From: Ipomoea triloba | Taxonomy: Eukaryota > Streptophyta > Magnoliopsida > Solanales > Convolvulaceae | DNA length: 64,000 bases | Reading direction: 5' to 3' | NCBI RefSeq assembly: GCF_003576645.1 | Contig: NC_044918.1 | Location: 19,378,401 to 19,442,400 of the forward strand | Made by a program: the position numbers and the translations under genes | In this document: piece by piece, positions 24,393 to 35,478 of the stretch | Layout: every line of letters starts with the position of its first letter | Position numbering within the stretch: the first letter of the stretch is position 1 | The notes under the pieces: model-generated | Seen by the model: only the letters and a program-made list of their open reading frames with translations | Told to the model about the DNA's origin: nothing | Database searches by the model: none

Positions 24393-25029
24393 GGCAAATT
24401 ATGCTGTGGACCCAGGTCCACCTTGCAAGGTGGACCTGGGTCCAAAACTACGTCGTTTTTGTCTTTTTTTTTTTTTTAAATTAGTAAACATATTGCTGAA
24501 TATAGAGTTGTCCAAAAATGTGTAAATGTAGAGGTTTCAAAGTGTGAATGTAGAGTATAGGAATCGTGAATGTACATTTATGATTGTGTGAATGTAGAGT
24601 TGTCCAGAAATGTGTGAATGTGAAGGTTTCAAATTGTGAATATAGAGTATAGAAATCGTGAATGTAGAGTTATGCATGTGTGAATCTGTAATAGAGTTAA
24701 GAAGTTCTAGCAACTTGTAGCCCTGTAATTTGTGAATGTGAAGTTCTCAAGTTGTGAATATGGAGTATAGGACCTGTGAATATAGAGTTTTGAATGTGTG
24801 AATGCATAACAGTGGTAATATAGTTACTAAACATATAATCTTGTAATGTGTGAATGTGGAGTTTACAAAGTGTGAATGTAGAGTATCATATAATCCTGTA
24901 ATGTGTGAATGTAGAGTATAGTGTATGTGAATGTGGAGTTTACAAAGTGTGAATGTAGAGTATAGTGTATGTGAATGTAGACCCAGGTCCACCTTGCAAG
25001 GTGGACCTGGGTCCACGGCATAACAATTG
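24393..25029. mobile_element. Non-autonomous MULE-like element A, palindromic TIRs
   Basis: Both ends carry a ~40-bp palindrome (GTGGACCCAGGTCCACCTTG and its inverse); outside it the ends pair as CAAATTATGC / CAATTGTTATGC. The 9-bp sequence CTTTATTTT flanks it exactly (24384-24392 and 25030-25038), a Mutator-type TSD. ACTACGTCGTTTTTG follows the left palindrome. The interior (24500-24980) consists of degenerate GTGTGAATGTAGAGT-type tandem units. It lies just beyond the LINE relic. No protein is encoded. Confidence 0.85.
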
Positions 25030-25038
25030 CTTTATTTT

Positions 25039-25672
25039 AAGTACATTACAAATACAAGATTTGTTAAAAATAACGGTCATACTTAAATGAATGAAGTTGT
25101 TTTTGGACCATTGTCTACCATATAACAATTGAAGCTTGAGCGTCAAAATTTAGAAACTATGGAAAACTTCAGTCCCCAATGCATATATGGGTTTTACTGA
25201 GCATGAAACTCTCCATGCCCAGTTCTGCCTTGTAGCCAAAACCATGTCTTGGGCCTTTCAAGAGCTTTGCGGGCACAAATGCAAGTGAGGCCCATGGCAG
25301 GCCATCCAGATATAGAATTTACTGATCAGTGATTTTCGCTAAAGATGAATTGTTGTACATTCGATTTATTTATTTTAATTATGTTTCATTGAATACCTAG
25401 AAAAAGTGAATGTACGCAGTACGGATTATGACTTTTTGTGTAGATATATGCAGGATAGAGGGATTTGAGCTGAGTTAGACTGAACGGGAATTTATCACAT
25501 TTCTGCTGCGTTTGTGAATTTTGGGTGAACGATGGATCGATAAATTTTTATTTTTATTTTTTTTCGTTTTTTTGGGCTTAAATTTAATGTGCGTGAGCGG
25601 CGGAACGGTGGGGAGAGGAATTGTTGTTGTTGTTGGTCTGATAGTTAGCGTAGTGGTGGAATCATCCGCAAC
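25039..25672 (+). other. Upstream region and 5' leader of the CUE gene
   Basis: No separate gene. The ORF starting at 25521 overlaps the CUE exon in another frame and is Val/Ala-rich, so it is a shadow. No convincing TATA box was identified. Confidence 0.4.
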
Positions 25673-28600
25673 ATGTCTGCCATATTGTGCGGCAAGAGAT
25701 CAAGCATCTTCTCTGAGGATTTGCAGTCATCTTCGGCGCCGGCGTCAACATCGCCCTCATCGCCTCCGCTCTCCAAAAGATTCCGCTGCTCCTCATTCTC
25801 TCCTTCCAGCTCCACCGCCGCTTCCTTCTCATCGATTTCGTCGCGCCATGATTATTTGATCGCCAGTTTCCCTGGCATGGATAAACAGGTTTTGGCCTTT
25901 ATACTGTTAATTTTTATTGATTCTTATTCCAAGTTTTAGTCTTAAAAAAAAATAAAATAATTCGTTAGCTATTTTCTGGTTTGTTGCATTGGACTGGGAA
26001 GTGGTTTAATAAATGTTAACTTTATTTGATTTAACTTGGCAAAGTGTAAGATTTCATGGCATATTGAGGAATTTACATTTTTTTGGTTGTCCCGAGTCCT
26101 AACTAGGAACCATTAAATGTCTGATATATCTGAATTTAGTGTGTTATACTCCAAGAGTCCTTGTTGTGCTCCATTGGTCGTCGTGACTTCTGAAGTCTTG
26201 CACAGGGAAATGCTTCCTTCGGAAAAAGAAGTAATATAAGTGATAAATTTTGAGAGCATTTAGTGGAGTTTGACCCTTCTATACATGTTATAAGCATTCT
26301 GATGTAGGGAATTGGACATGTAAAGTGCATGATATTATGACGTTTAAGTGATTGCTTTTTGTGCTATCGTGTTCTAGAGTTATGCTGGATCTTGACAAGA
26401 TGCACTTTTGTTTTTTTCCCGTGTTGTTTGGTTGTGTACTCCGGTTTTCTATCTGGAGGAGGCTATGCTCACTGTTCAGGTAGTGGATGCTTATTTACAA
26501 AGGAATACAATTTGATTTTCTGCATGTCATTGGCAGTTGAGCCAATGGTCATTGACAGAATTTAGCTACAATATGAACTACACTGATTAACATTATCCCC
26601 TAAAAATATAGATGAAAACCTTCTTCGTAAGCCCATAATTCTAGAGCATTGTTGAACCAGTGGCATTAATTTAATGCTGTTTAGTGCACATGATGCAAAT
26701 GTTCAGTGAAAAAGAATCTGTTAGGTGAGTTAAAACTGATTTACAAGAGAATATGCCTAAAGAATATAGATCTTATTCAAGATAGAACTTCAAAAATATG
26801 GTAGTCAATTTCTTCTGTCATTGGATTCCTAAATAAAAGTCAAAGTTCCAGAAAACGAAAACTCATGTTTAGACAATTATAGGTCATTGTTTTGTCCTGC
26901 TGAATAAGCATCAAAATTGGATATGCCGCCCTAAATGAAGTGTCTGCACAGTGTTGATGCTAGCTATTAGACAATGTAGTTTTTTCTAGAACACTCACAT
27001 ATTTCACTTGTGTGAAGAGTTTTTGAGGTACTTCTGTTGGATACAAGGACATATAGATAGATTTCTGTCTATATTTTTGAGCTAGTCTGCTGCGTAATAA
27101 ATGGCAATGGATAGGCTTCAAATTGCATTCTAATTTAAGGATGAAATTTTCTTCTTATAGCCCTCTAGGCCTATTCTATAAATTACTATTATGCATATAT
27201 CACCATGTGGTGATAACTTTTTTTGCATGTGATGTTAATAAGATTCATGGATGAAATGATATTAGTTAAGTATTTCATGAAGTATGTGCACTAATGAGTA
27301 ATGATTGCTAAGATCAGCACTGAACTTCCTTTTTCCCACAATAGTATTGGTAGCAGTGTAAAAGTATGAGGCCAACAACACTAACATAAACTTGGACATT
27401 ATGAAAATAAGTTTATCCATCTTTTCAACAGTTTTGTAATTTTTGCAAGTTCATATGCCATGTCTGCAGGTTCTACTCAACAGTATAGTACGGAGTATTG
27501 CCTTTGAGAGAATAGATGAGGCATGCTTCATTGAGAGACTAAAATTATTAAATTTGTTACATTGCATACTGTTTCTGAAATTTCTATAATGGTTTTTTTA
27601 TAATTGTTTAGATTGCAAATTAGTTCAAGAACTGACAAGTCGCTTGTCAAATTCACTGCTTTTTATTTTGGACTGAATTATGACTTGGTATTAGGCATAT
27701 AGACTTGTGATAGTTGGTCTGGAGGATGGAGTTATGGCTGTGTTTGGTTGAATATGATATGATAAGATTAGAGGGTAGGTAATACCGTAATAGTACTTTG
27801 AGAGTGAACTATATTATATGATATGATAGGATTAGAGGGTAGGTAATAGTACTTTAAGAGTGAACTATATTATTCCATGGAAGTGGGATCTAAAGCAACT
27901 CTTAACATTACTAATATGAAACCATTCTTAAAGAATTATACCTATCAATGTTGCTTTTTCCCCTATCGGATTCACGTAAAAAAAACAATTAATTTAGATG
28001 CAAAGTTAAAAAATATACTAAGATGTTGATTGCCAACATGGCTTTAAGCATCCTCTGCTAGTTGACCAATGTCCTCCACTCATATTCTTGAGGCTAATAG
28101 TGTAACAATTGTAATCAAGTTATAGTGTCATGATATGAACAAAATAATCTCATTCATGATTAAGCAGTATTCTTTGTATTGTGGTTGCCACCTCAGAAAT
28201 GCCATATCTAGAATCTCCGATCAAATAGTGGTCCTCTATGATGGACAGAAAAGCTTTCTTTGATGCTTGTCTGTTGTCTTGCATTTGTTGTTGCTTTCAT
28301 TTTTTAATAAAACATGCAAAAGAGAGTAAAAACTATGCAATGTGCATGAGAAGACATGGATTGAGGAAATGAATAAACAACAAATAACTACCGGGAGCAG
28401 TTTCATCCTTATAATCTTCTACAGTCTACAGATAGTACTTTCAAATATTAGTAAATTATTGAGAGACATCACCTTGGTGTCTTATTTGGAGAATTTGTCA
28501 TGTCCTGTGTCACATGCTGTCCATTGTGTAACATATCTGTTCAGCCATGTCTTTGCTTATGAAATATTAGGTGGCCCTAGATTGAGCATATTGGTGTTAT

Positions 28601-31021
28601 TTTTTTTGGTACATATGTTAATGGTGTTCAATTCTTGACAGGAGAGATTGTTATATCCCTGTCTGGTTGGTGAGTGTATTCTGGTTTTAACTGGATGGAT
28701 TGCTTTTGTAGGTGGCGAAAGAAAAATTGGATTCTTAGTGTTAAATGTAGTATCAATTCATTGAAAACTCTTATCATTTACTATACAACATTCACCTGCA
28801 TTAGTCATATTCCTTTTTGAAACTCTGAATCTGGTAAACTTTTGTATGGTTTTCATTAAATGTTTGTAGTTCCCAAAATGGTGGGAATCTGATAACAGTC
28901 CACATGTGATTGCCTTGACAGTATATTTTACACTTGTACTTAATTTTACAGAGTTTTGAGCTTATGCGTACCTTTTATTTTAGATGGTTGCTAGGTTTTC
29001 TTGCATCTTGTAATATCTTTAGCCTGATGCCTTTATCCATGTTTAGTGATTTAATTTTAATTTTTGCAGTTGCTTGAGAAAACGCTTCAAGAATGTGGTG
29101 ATGATCTTGATTCTGCAATCAGAAGTCTAAATGAGCTTCACTTGGGGTCTGGTGAGAATTTATCTCAAGGTTATTCTATGATTTCTTACTTATCATCAAA
29201 AAGGGAAAAAAAATCTGATTATGTGAAATTCATTCATATAATAGGTGGTTTTCTATGCCTTGTAGTTGTGGATAAGTTTACAATTTTTTATTTTTGTGTT
29301 CGGAGTTATGATTTTAAAGTTTGAATTGTGGCACGAAGTGGCTCTCATATGAGAGGTCATGGGTTCGAGCCTCAGTGGGGGCAACATTGACTCTTTGTGC
29401 TTCAGTAGATTGAGAAAAGTACATTATGAACAGATACTACATTGTAACAGAGTCAGTAGTACTCAAAAAAGAAAAAAGTTTGAACTGCAACCATGAGGAA
29501 AGGGATTAAAGGAGGATTATGATTTGACTACTTGTTCTACTAAATCCTTATTTGTTCTTTTATAAATTGCAAATGTCTTGGTTTGGCTGGGCAGGGCTGC
29601 TGACTTCTTCTACATGTTACTGTATCAATTGTATATATCATCAGTTATTGACAGAAGATGCGTATGTTTCTGGATGAAGTGTTCTGTTCCTGTTCCAAAC
29701 ACCATCAAACCCAAACTCTATTGCCTGTTCTCTGTTCACAGTAATTACAGTTGATACTTGATACCAGGTTCAGATAGCATGCCAAAGCCCTGGCCTCTTA
29801 CAGCTTGAAAGCTATGACATTAAGTCGTGATTTAAGGGTGGGTCAGGGGTGTAGATCCTTTCACTCTATTTTTCGACACAGATTTATAAGAGAGCATAAT
29901 AAAGGTTAGGGCAACCAAGTGGCTACAGAGACAAGATGTACGTACCCTCAAAAAATCCACTATGGCCGTAGTTTTACATGTTAAGATTTTTCAAATTAAT
30001 ATTCTGTTTTTTTTGGGTATGTTTTATTCTTTTTAAATTTTTATTGTTTGTGAAACCATGAACAGAGACTTTCTGAATTTATTTCTGTATATTCTGCAAT
30101 GGCTAAAGAGGAAAATCCTGCACTGCTTTTGCTGTACATTATGCTCAACTCATGCAATTTAAGGATGTCTAGAAGGGGTTTAGGTCTTTTTGGTAGGAAA
30201 ATAATTCATCGCACATTATGGTGAAGGTAAAGTAATGAGTAACGGGGAGGTCACACCTCCAAAGGATCCATCCACTGCAAAAGAACACTTGATTGACAGT
30301 GCTGAATGGGTGGAGCGTTTTGTTCAAGAGATGATGATCTCATCCAATGTAGATGATGCTAAAGCCCGTGCCTCGCGAGCTCTTGAGGTTTTGGAGAGGT
30401 CCATTTATGGTCACGCAGCAGAAGCTGCAGTTCAGTGTTTCCAGCAGGTGTTTTGAATTCCCGTTTCCTCTCGTGCAGATTATTATTTTTCCATCTTGTT
30501 TGTAGCAATTTCAACTTGTAAAAACTGTGCAACTAAATGCTGCCTTTTCCTTTTTCCTGCTAATGCACATGGCTAACTTGTGTGCATTCACAATTTCATT
30601 TTCTTAAATTCAGGAGAACGGGGTGCTGAAGCAACAGCTCGAAGCTTCGTTACAGGAAAATACCATTTTGAAAAGAGCTGTTTCCATACAGCATGAGCGG
30701 CAGAAAGAATTCGACGAAAGAGGACAAGAAATGAACAACTTGAAGCAGATCCTGGCTCAATACCGGGAGCAGCTTAGAAACCTCGAGGTCAAATCTTGAA
30801 CTCGAAACTTTTCTCATTCTTTCACGGTTCCACACTTATCATCCCACTGTTCTCGAGAAGCTCCTGGTTTACTCTCATTATTCTATCAGGCAGCATAAAG
30901 ACTGAATTCAAATTTGGTATTTTGTGTCCAACAGGTCAATAACTACGCCCTAGCAATGCACCTCAAGCAGACTCAACAAAGCAACTCCATGCCAGGCCAT
31001 TTCAACCCAGACGTCTTTTAA
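25673..31021 (+). CDS. CUE-domain coiled-coil protein
   Basis: Five exons: 25673-25888, 29070-29169, 30227-30447, 30614-30787, 30935-31021. All introns are GT..AG; phases give 265 residues ending HFNPDVF. The Ser/Pro-rich N-terminus starts MSAILCGKRSS. Residues 62-95 form a CUE-like ubiquitin-binding helix bundle (LIASFPGMDKQLLEKTLQEC and DDLDSAIRSLNEL), with FPGMD in place of the MFP motif and the intron falling after KQ72. Then comes EWVERFVQEMM..DAKARASRALEVLE, and a C-terminal coiled coil (ENGVLKQQLEASLQENTILK.. to about 250). This architecture matches the plant ubiquitin-system CUE protein family, exemplified by Arabidopsis At5g32440 as I remember it; the precise function is not established. 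The acceptor of exon 3 (GAAG/GTAAAG) is the least certain junction. Introns 1 (3.18 kb) and 2 (1.06 kb) are large, and intron 2 holds a SINE. Confidence 0.9.
27738..27880 (+). repeat. Tandem duplication in CUE intron 1
   Basis: ATATGATATGATAAGATTAG..TACTTTGAGAGTGAACTATA (from 27756) is followed by a near-identical second unit (from 27815), each about 60 bp. The preceding GGCTGTGTTTGGTTGAAT resembles a MITE end. Confidence 0.75.
29329..29474 (+). mobile_element. tRNA-derived SINE in CUE intron 2, 13-bp TSD
   Basis: Head TGGCACGAAGTGGCTCTCAT (box A), ATGGGTTCGAGCCTC (box B, canonical GGTTCGANNCC), tail ..GTAACAGAGTCAGTAGTACTC and an A-rich end. Flanked by AAAGTTTGAATTG (29316-29328) and AAAGTTTGAACTG (29475-29487). 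This is the most complete copy of the SINE family in the window. Confidence 0.9.
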
Positions 31022-31628
31022 TCTGGTAAGATACGCTCTTTAGTCTTTACTGCACGACATTTAGCATGGCAACCACGCCATACGATATAGCAGAGCTTGA
31101 CACCATTTGGCGTTGGCTGCATAGCCACGCAGCCCTACCCAAGTACCATGAACTAGAACTCTAGAAGTCTGGGAAATCTACTGGAGTTGTAACTTTGTTC
31201 TTTGCATCAATATCACCTCTTGTGTATAAATTTCCTTTGAGCCGCTTATTTTTACAGTCACAGTGGCATATGCCTCTGGTATTGTATATTTAGCAGTGGT
31301 TGCAGAAGACCATGGAAAGGTTTTTTAGACCCATAACATAAATTGTTACAAGTCAAAGTTCATTTGGATTTTTGCTTTTATGATAACTTGGCATGTTCAA
31401 AAAAGTGATGAGACTTTGTGACACACTATGTTGCCTGAATGCCTGGCAATTGGCATTATATTGCTTGCACAATCGTCCTACTGATTTGCCCAGACGTTTT
31501 ACCTTTGACTTTGGAATTGAAAATTGAAAACGACCCAGTTCTTATTGAATTTTTTTCAGTTAAAAAGACAGACTGTGAAGCAATATTAATCATCAGTCAC
31601 AAAAAGTGAACAAAGTTTAATTACTATG
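31022..31628 (+). other. 3' UTR and downstream flank of the CUE gene
   Basis: Follows the CUE stop codon. No new gene is supported. Confidence 0.4.
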
Positions 31629-31641
31629 TTGCCTCTTTATT

Positions 31642-31837
31642 ATTATTATTTTTTTGAAACCAACAAACATCATATATTAATATATTAATTCAAACGGTCC
31701 AAAGAAATTACACCCAGAAGAGGATTGGGAGGGGAGAAAACCCATACCCTACAATCAGTACTGAATAAAGTTTCCATAGTCAACACATACGCAACCCTAT
31801 TCGCAGATCGCTTAGCATAGATTAGTGCTGATCTAAA
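31642..31837 (-). mobile_element. 5'-truncated LINE tail with 13-bp TSD
   Basis: Minus strand encodes ..YAKRSANRVAYVLTMETLFS.. and VWVFSPPNPLLGVISLDRLN, the end of a plant LINE RNase H-like domain (RSANRVAH-LA-E motif followed by a P-P--L--V--D tail). A short 3' UTR and a TTA/poly-T end follow. TTGCCTCTTTATT flanks it at 31629-31641 and 31838-31850. Only the last ~195 bp were inserted. Confidence 0.85.
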
Positions 31838-31850
31838 TTGCCTCTTTATT

Positions 31851-32924
31851 TTTAAATTTAAAAACACGCCATCATGATTTATGCCTCTAGAGCATGCTCA
31901 ATGGTGAGCTTTTATGACAATATTTCTATAGAATCCAAATTTAGTACAAAGGAAAAATATATATATAAAATATAAAAAGGGAGAAGAATTGGAGTGGCTG
32001 CATATATGGCAACCACTTCAATTGTCTAGCAGGTAAGTGAAGAGCATTGGACAACTTGCATTCCAATTGCATTTTTTTTATCTGAAAAATTGATTCTTTT
32101 GCTTCAGTTCTTACAAAATAATTTAACTTTTCTCTTTCTTTTGGCACATCACTCGCTCTTTCTTCCAACAAAATTATGGAGTAATTTATAATTATTTGTT
32201 TTTGAATATATCATATTTTAAAGCACATAGTATACCATAATATGATAAAGAAAACAATCAATTTACCTCTTAAAATATAAAAAAAAATTTACATTAACAT
32301 TTGAAGTTTTTAAACTCAAGAAAACAATGTCATTAGGTAACCTGCTGAGCTGCTAATCATGTGACAATTTTTTATTTCACTTATATAAGAAACAATATAA
32401 TGTGTATGTGTGTGTATATAACATGAATTGCAAAGCAAGAAAGTAGGAAAAGTACCCAAACATGGCCCAACTTTACTTTGATGAAACGTTGAACGTAACC
32501 CTTACAGAAAGTCACAACTTAACCTACATTTGCATCTCTAATCAACCAACGAAAAAAAAAAAAGAACATAATTGGATTCCAAACTTGTATTGCCCCTAAA
32601 TAGGTGATCCAGAAAACGTATCTAAAACAAAAGAAATAACAAAAAGCTAAGCTAAACTAGATCCATTCTCAGGATCAAAACCAACAATAAACATATAACT
32701 ACATAGTTGATGCAAATTAAATATGTATGCTCTGTACAACCTAAACGGAATTTCGCCTTCTGTGGACAAGTCTAAGTGGAAATTAGCGTGATTTGATCTG
32801 ATCAGAGATGGCAACAAAACATTACTTTTGGTGTAATGTTTTTGAGTTAATACGAGGAAACATATAGTATTATTAATGAAAAATTGGCCATTGAGTCTGA
32901 TTGGGCGACTTGCGATTTACCTTC
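31851..32924. other. Spacer and 3' flank of the CML gene
   Basis: A/T-rich with no supported coding sequence. The part nearest 32924 is the 3' UTR of the CML gene. Confidence 0.4.
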
Positions 32925-33620
32925 TTAGGCGACGGGAATTAGGGTTGCAGGAATAGAACCACCTCTCATCATCCTCTTGAACTCATCAAAGTTGACCATT
33001 CCATCTCCATCAACATCCACACTTCTAATCATCTCCTTGCAGGCCTCTAATCTCTTCCCTTGGTTCAACCCCAGGCATGAAAGAACCCTACTCAGCTCCT
33101 CTTCACTAATCAGCCCATCTTTATCCCCATCAAACACATCAAACGCCTCTCTAAGATCATCATCAAGATTCTCTCCTTCTTCATCACCAGCCGCCATTTC
33201 CACGCCCAAGAACGAATTGCAGAGCTCACAGAACTCATCAAGATCCACAAGCCCATCATTATTCTCATCCACCTTCGCCACCATCTCAGCAATCTCACTA
33301 TCCTCCATCACTATCCCAATGTTCCTCAGCGACTCCTTCAGCTCCTGCTTCGTTATGAACCCATCATTGTTCTTATCAAAAGTCGCGAAAACACTCTTCA
33401 ATTCCACCTTGTTCTGATTCTTATTATTGCTCCCACTCCTCTCCACCTTCTTATCTCCCGCCATGGATTTATTTGTCGGTGCTGGGGGTTTTGGAGAGGC
33501 GGGTTTGGCGGAGATGGAGTGAACCCATGAAAGGAACATCTTGGTGGGGAAATTGAAGAAAGTGGTGATGATGAAACCAAGGGCGAAGAGAAGTGCTAAG
33601 AACACTGTGCTAATCAACAT
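32925..33620 (-). CDS. Calmodulin-like protein with N-terminal membrane anchor
   Basis: Single exon, 231 residues. Residues 1-25 (MLISTVFLALLFALGFIITT..) form one hydrophobic segment, consistent with a signal anchor that places the protein on endomembranes. A Pro/Lys-rich linker follows to about 70. There are four EF-hand loops with intact acidic positions: DKNNDGFITKQE (82-93), DENNDGLVDLDE (118-129), DGDKDGLISEEE (164-175) and DVDGDGMVNFDE (202-213). EF2 and EF3 are separated by an acidic linker (GDEEGENLDDD). Plant CML proteins of this form (AtCML3-5 type; CML4/5 carry such an anchor) bind Ca2+ and act as sensors without enzymatic activity. The start is the only one that includes the hydrophobic anchor; the antisense ORF here is a shadow. 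Confidence 0.95.
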   Translation of the reverse strand: MLISTVFLALLFALGFIITTFFNFPTKMFLSWVHSISAKPASPKPPAPTNKSMAGDKKVERSGSNNKNQNKVELKSVFATFDKNNDGFITKQELKESLRNIGIVMEDSEIAEMVAKVDENNDGLVDLDEFCELCNSFLGVEMAAGDEEGENLDDDLREAFDVFDGDKDGLISEEELSRVLSCLGLNQGKRLEACKEMIRSVDVDGDGMVNFDEFKRMMRGGSIPATLIPVA

Positions 33621-33812
33621 CTTTGCTTAGCTTTCTTGGGGTCTTTAATGGAACAGAGAAAGAGCAGAAGAGAAGAACAGTGGGGGGTGAGGAAATTGCT
33701 GGGAATGGGATTTGATGGAAGATAAACGCGTTGTTTGATGAGGGGTGGGTGGGTTGAATGTTAATGGCGCAAAACCGCGTGGAACAGTGATAACTGACTG
33801 TCTGTGCCTGGA

Positions 33813-33821
33813 AATATATAA
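33813..33821 (-). promoter_or_regulatory. Candidate TATA box of the CML gene
   Basis: On the minus strand CTTTTTATATATTTCC lies about 195 bp upstream of the CML start codon, a plausible TATA position allowing a ~160-nt leader. Inferred from sequence only. Confidence 0.35.
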
Positions 33822-34026
33822 AAAGAGGTTAAGAAATAAAGAAAGAAAGACGCGTGGAGGTACCAAGCATTTGGTGCTGCTCTCGGGGACACTATACAGA
33901 TCATGTTTGCCTTTTTTATTGTATTGCTAACGATTCCCTTTTAATTATCTCTCTTGTTATTTACTATTTTCAATGTGGGGGAGAGATTCTTGGAGAAATT
34001 CATCTACATAACGCTCACCCACAAAA

Positions 34027-34572
34027 CAATCGTTATATCGTGGATCACAGTCCAAAAACGACACTATTTCTTTAAGTAAAAAAAAAACAATTGCCGTTAC
34101 ATATTAACGGAGCTCTGTAAATGAAACTACAGTTCATCTCAAATGATATTACCTCACATTTGTTTTTATATTATCAAATGAAACTTTAGTTATATATCAA
34201 AATGAAATTGTAGTTGTGTAGGAAACTGCAGTGTATATAAAATGAAACTGAATAACAGTTTTACATATTTGAGAGTGTATATTGTCCAATGAAACTGTAG
34301 TTATATCGAAATGATAATGTAATTGTCTTGAAAGGAAACTGAATAACAATTTCACATATTTGAGTATATAATGTTGAATGAATATCGAAAAGAAACTATA
34401 GTTGTGTTGAAAGAAAACTGTTGTGTATATGAAATGAAACTGAATATGTTATACATGCACACAGAGTTAACGGCGCGGAACGGATGTTATTTCTTTTCAT
34501 TAATCAAAATGATGCCATTTTGATGCATGGACTATCAGGCATTGTGTACCGCGGTCCATAGTACAATTTGCG
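34027..34572. mobile_element. Non-autonomous MULE-like element D
   Basis: Left end CAATCGTTATATCGTGGATC, right end inverse CGCAAATTGTACTATGGACC. CCCACAAAA (34018-34026) and CCCTCAAAA (34573-34581) match at 8 of 9 bases. Left end continues AAAAACGACACTATTTCTTTA as in the truncated copy at 49922. The interior is filled with AAATGAAACTGTAGTTATAT-type degenerate tandem units. It lies upstream of the CML gene. Confidence 0.6.
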
Positions 34573-34581
34573 CCCTCAAAA

Positions 34582-35009
34582 AGCCAAGTACCTCGTTGTC
34601 CTGATGACCTCAAAACCCTTAAACCTCAATCTGACATGACTGTAAAAGGATAAATCACCATAACTTAAAGGTCTTTCAATTGAAAAAATATTTACTACTC
34701 ACAAGAAAGTGAAAATACTCACTACATTGGGTGAAATCGTCACACTATTCTTGTAATAACACTTGCATTAAGTCATTCACTCGTGGTAGGAAAATGTTAT
34801 TTTATATACAATTTTTTTTACTAAATATTATATTTTACATTTTTTAAAATATATATTGGCTACTTGTAGGAATGTCAATCGGGTTGTTAGACTTATTAGT
34901 TTGGGCTAATCACTTTTTTGTCATGTTTAAAATTATTGGTCATAACTCTAAAAACTCGAACTATCATGCTTATTGAGAGAACTCGGAACTCAACAAAAAC
35001 TTTAGACAT
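34582..35009. other. Spacer
   Basis: No supported feature. Confidence 0.4.
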
Positions 35010-35018
35010 TTTCAAATA

Positions 35019-35469
35019 GGGTCACACTTGTGTGAGACCGTCTCACGGATCCTTATTCGTGAGGCGGGTCGGGTCGGGTCAAAACACCATGCAAATGTCA
35101 TACTTATATGTGCAAATCTCATACTTATATGCTCAAATATAACACTAATCAAAAATACAATTTTTGTTACTTATAAGAGAAAAAGTAATACATTTTTCAT
35201 AATAAGTAATGTTGACAAATGCCTCTCACTTATAAGGGCAAATATAATACTTTTGAGGAAAAATGTAATACTTTTAAATCGAAATGTAAAAGTATTGTAT
35301 TTTCCCTTAAAAGTATTACATTTACCCTAATAAGTAACAAAAATTTTATTCCTAATTAGTATTACATTTGAGCATATAAGTATGACATTTGTGTGTATAA
35401 GTGTTACATTTGCATCTTGACCCGACCCGACCCGTCTCATGGTGAGACGGTCTCACATAAGTTTTTGCA
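35019..35469. mobile_element. MULE-like MITE with GAGACCGTCTCAC ends
   Basis: Both ends carry TGTGAGACCGTCTCAC (itself palindromic) next to GGGTCGGGTCGGGTC / GACCCGACCCGACCC. TTTCAAATA flanks it perfectly at 35010-35018 and 35470-35478 (9 bp). The interior is tandem TTACTTATAAG / AAAGTATTACATTT units like those at 9300-9835. Non-coding. Confidence 0.85.
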
Positions 35470-35478
35470 TTTCAAATA

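Noticed and set aside
25521..25859. 112-codon ORF overlapping the CUE first exon
   Set aside because: Different frame from the recognised protein; hydrophobic Val-rich start then Arg/Ser-rich shadow of the Ser/Pro-rich coding region.
32977..33417. Plus-strand 146-codon ORF opposite the CML gene
   Set aside because: Ser-rich antisense shadow of the EF-hand coding sequence.
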